From: Deltaproteobacteria bacterium
Lineage (GTDB): Bacteria > Desulfobacterota > Syntrophobacteria > Syntrophobacterales > Syntrophobacteraceae
Assembly (NCBI GenBank): GCA_021780695.1
Contig: JAJXYD010000040.1
Coordinates: 1 to 64,000 of the forward strand
Length of the DNA: 64,000 nucleotides
Direction of reading: 5' to 3'
Each line of letters opens with the position of its first letter. Positions within the stretch are counted from its first letter, which is position 1. The notes beneath the pieces were generated by a model. The model did not search any database, had not been told where the DNA came from, and was given only the letters and a program-made list of their open reading frames with translations. A program made the translations under genes and the position numbers. Positions 62,682-64,000 of the stretch are shown piece after piece.

Positions 62682-64000
62682 CTAAACCTCGTCTCTTAAC
62701 CACTGTTTTATGATTTCCGTGGCCCGGTCGGGATCGTATTTAACCAGGGCCGCGGACTTTTTTCTGGGTGTGATCTGATCACGGCTTTTTTCAATAAGCA
62801 GGGTCGGATCCGGCTCTCCCGGCGCTCCCTTGGGGGCAGGCAGTTTGAGGCTTGTCTCGCTGATTTGATGAAATTTTTTCATGATCGGCCTTATGACAAA
62901 GAGGAAGACCAGGGCCGCTATGGCAATATTAAAAATTACTCTCTGCCAGCTTTTGAAAAGCTGGAGGTATTTGTTTCGGGCTTTGACCATGCCCGCATCG
63001 CTCGTATCGGTTACGAAAGCTACATTGGAAACGGTGACGTGGTCGCCACGCGATTCGTTGTACCCCACCGCGCTTTGCACGAGTTGCTGCAAGGTTGCCA
63101 TCTGCTCGGGAGTTCGGGGCACATAGACCTCTTCGGGTTTTCCATCCGCGCCGGTTTTCGTTTTGTAGGTCCCGTCGACCAAAACGGCCACGGTAAGCTT
63201 GTCTATGGTGCCGGGCATCTGGGTAATGTGCTTGCTCACCTTGTTTATTTCGTAGTTTACCACTTCTGTCTGGCGGTTGGATTTGGTGCCCGATTTCTGC
63301 GAGGTCTCCTTGGGGGCGCTCTGGAGGAGTTTTTTCTGTATATCCGGGCTTCCCTGGCCCTCGAGGTTGCCGCCCTGCGCGGTTTCGGTCGTTCTTTCCT
63401 GGCTCCTTATGACCGCGCTGTCGGGATCGTAAGTATCCTGGGCTATCTGTACCTGGTCCATATTCAGATCAACGTCCACTTTGGCAATCACCTTGCTTGT
63501 TCCAACGACGGGCCCGAGCATATTTTCGATTTTTCGGTCTAAATTTTGTTCCATCCTCTGTTTGATTGCAAGCTCGGTGTCGCTCAACTGCTCGGCCTGA
63601 TCCTGCTGCTGTTTTGTATAGAGCAGGCGTCCATCAGTGCTCATGACGGTAATCCGGTCTTCTTTAAGGCCTCTTACGGAAGCGGCCACAAGATGAACTA
63701 TGCCCTGGAGTTCCTTGCTCCCAATAGTGCCGCCCGGGCGCAACTTGAGAACTATGGCCGCGGTGGCGGGCTTTTGGTCGTCCTTAAAAAGGCTTTCGGC
63801 AGGAAGTACCAGGTGGACCCGGCTTTCGAGCACCTGGCTCATACCGTCTATGGTCCTGGCCAGTTCGCCCTGGAGTGCTCTTTGGTAGTCGATTTTTTCG
63901 ACAAATTCGGTTGTGCCCAGATTCTGGTGGTCGAAAATTTCAAATCCCACACCGGAACCCTTCGGGATACCGCTGGCGGCAAGAGAAAGCCTGGTTTCAT
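62682..64000 (-). CDS. fliF: Flagellar M-ring protein FliF (partial, 5' end outside window)
   Basis: The C-terminal ~439 residues of the MS-ring protein. Reading continues without a stop up to the window edge, with GIPKGSGVGFEIFD matching the family ring-building region, so the start lies beyond 64000. The YscJ/FliF ring domain covers the edge part, followed by the FliF C-terminal domain, a second membrane segment (VIFNIAIAALVFLFVIRPIM) and a short FliG-binding tail ending IIKQWLRDEV. The stop is four bases before fliG. Confidence 0.95.
   Translation of the reverse strand, partial: ETRLSLAASGIPKGSGVGFEIFDHQNLGTTEFVEKIDYQRALQGELARTIDGMSQVLESRVHLVLPAESLFKDDQKPATAAIVLKLRPGGTIGSKELQGIVHLVAASVRGLKEDRITVMSTDGRLLYTKQQQDQAEQLSDTELAIKQRMEQNLDRKIENMLGPVVGTSKVIAKVDVDLNMDQVQIAQDTYDPDSAVIRSQERTTETAQGGNLEGQGSPDIQKKLLQSAPKETSQKSGTKSNRQTEVVNYEINKVSKHITQMPGTIDKLTVAVLVDGTYKTKTGADGKPEEVYVPRTPEQMATLQQLVQSAVGYNESRGDHVTVSNVAFVTDTSDAGMVKARNKYLQLFKSWQRVIFNIAIAALVFLFVIRPIMKKFHQISETSLKLPAPKGAPGEPDPTLLIEKSRDQITPRKKSAALVKYDPDRATEIIKQWLRDEV

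Noticed and set aside
1-64000. CRISPR arrays, prophage, integrases or toxin-antitoxin pairs
   Set aside because: No regularly spaced repeats with unique spacers, no integrase or phage structural genes and no convincing toxin-antitoxin pairs were seen; the only mobile trace is the REP/RAYT remnant.

Overview
The window reads as chromosomal DNA of a motile, strictly anaerobic deltaproteobacterium (Desulfobacterota), probably related to the Syntrophobacterales or other sulfate-reducing or syntrophic lineages. This is inferred from gene content: a double-cubane-cluster reductase with its activase, an AhbC-type radical SAM enzyme of the siroheme-dependent heme pathway, an electron-bifurcating NfnAB pair, an ADP-forming acyl-CoA synthetase, a methylmalonyl-CoA/propionyl-CoA type carboxyltransferase, two AMP-forming acyl-CoA ligases and a proteobacterial flagellar operon. 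No plasmid, phage or CRISPR features were seen. The only mobile-element trace is a REP/RAYT-type remnant.

Layout. 1-850: a tandem ~190-bp repeat array built of inverted repeats, then a structured leader. 851-3133: double-cubane reductase, activase and a tiny Cys/His-repeat protein. 3257-8180: divergent LysR and MFS genes, a GalT-like protein and an unusual adenylate-forming ligase. 8425-12508: zinc-ribbon protein, two cold-shock proteins around a 60-residue conserved protein, a DHA2 exporter and an O-methyltransferase. 12691-19084: pdxA, a coupled pair of unknown membrane proteins, and an S53 peptidase plus a second exported protein that share a Trp/Tyr-rich C-terminal domain. 19232-29084: miaB, bifunctional nuclease, adenine deaminase, ferritin-like protein, a ClpX-like unfoldase, ahbC and an ADP-forming ligase. 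29160-31083: a fluoride-responsive operon (promoter, riboswitch, terminator, crcB, DUF190-CBS). 31254-37517: HIT protein, flavin reductase, acyl-CoA ligase with a coupled unknown, a His-rich exported peptide, an MBL-fold enzyme and a diadenylate-cyclase-like protein whose 3' end lies in a repeat. 37480-37917: REP array. 38055-47730: a carboxyltransferase, holC, an Fn3 protein, dnaE, glmS and a DUF364 protein. 47821-50144: nfnBA. 50523-56297: rtcB, archease, a NifA-like sigma-54 activator and ftsH. 56475-57003: tRNA-Ser(GCT), then a RAYT remnant with its own REP. 57292-64000: a LysM amidase lipoprotein and the flagellar run fliF(partial)-fliG-fliH-fliI-fliJ-motE on the minus strand.

How the parts work together. 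The fluoride operon is a complete sensor-plus-exporter cassette. RtcB and archease form an RNA-ligase pair. NfnA and NfnB form a flavin-based bifurcating transhydrogenase. The flagellar genes are tightly overlapped and probably one transcript. The least explained items are the CHxPx-repeat mini-protein behind the double-cubane genes, the ClpX-like protein without a zinc domain but with a ClpP-docking loop, the diadenylate-cyclase-like protein with an altered catalytic motif, and the shared C-terminal domain of the two secreted proteins.
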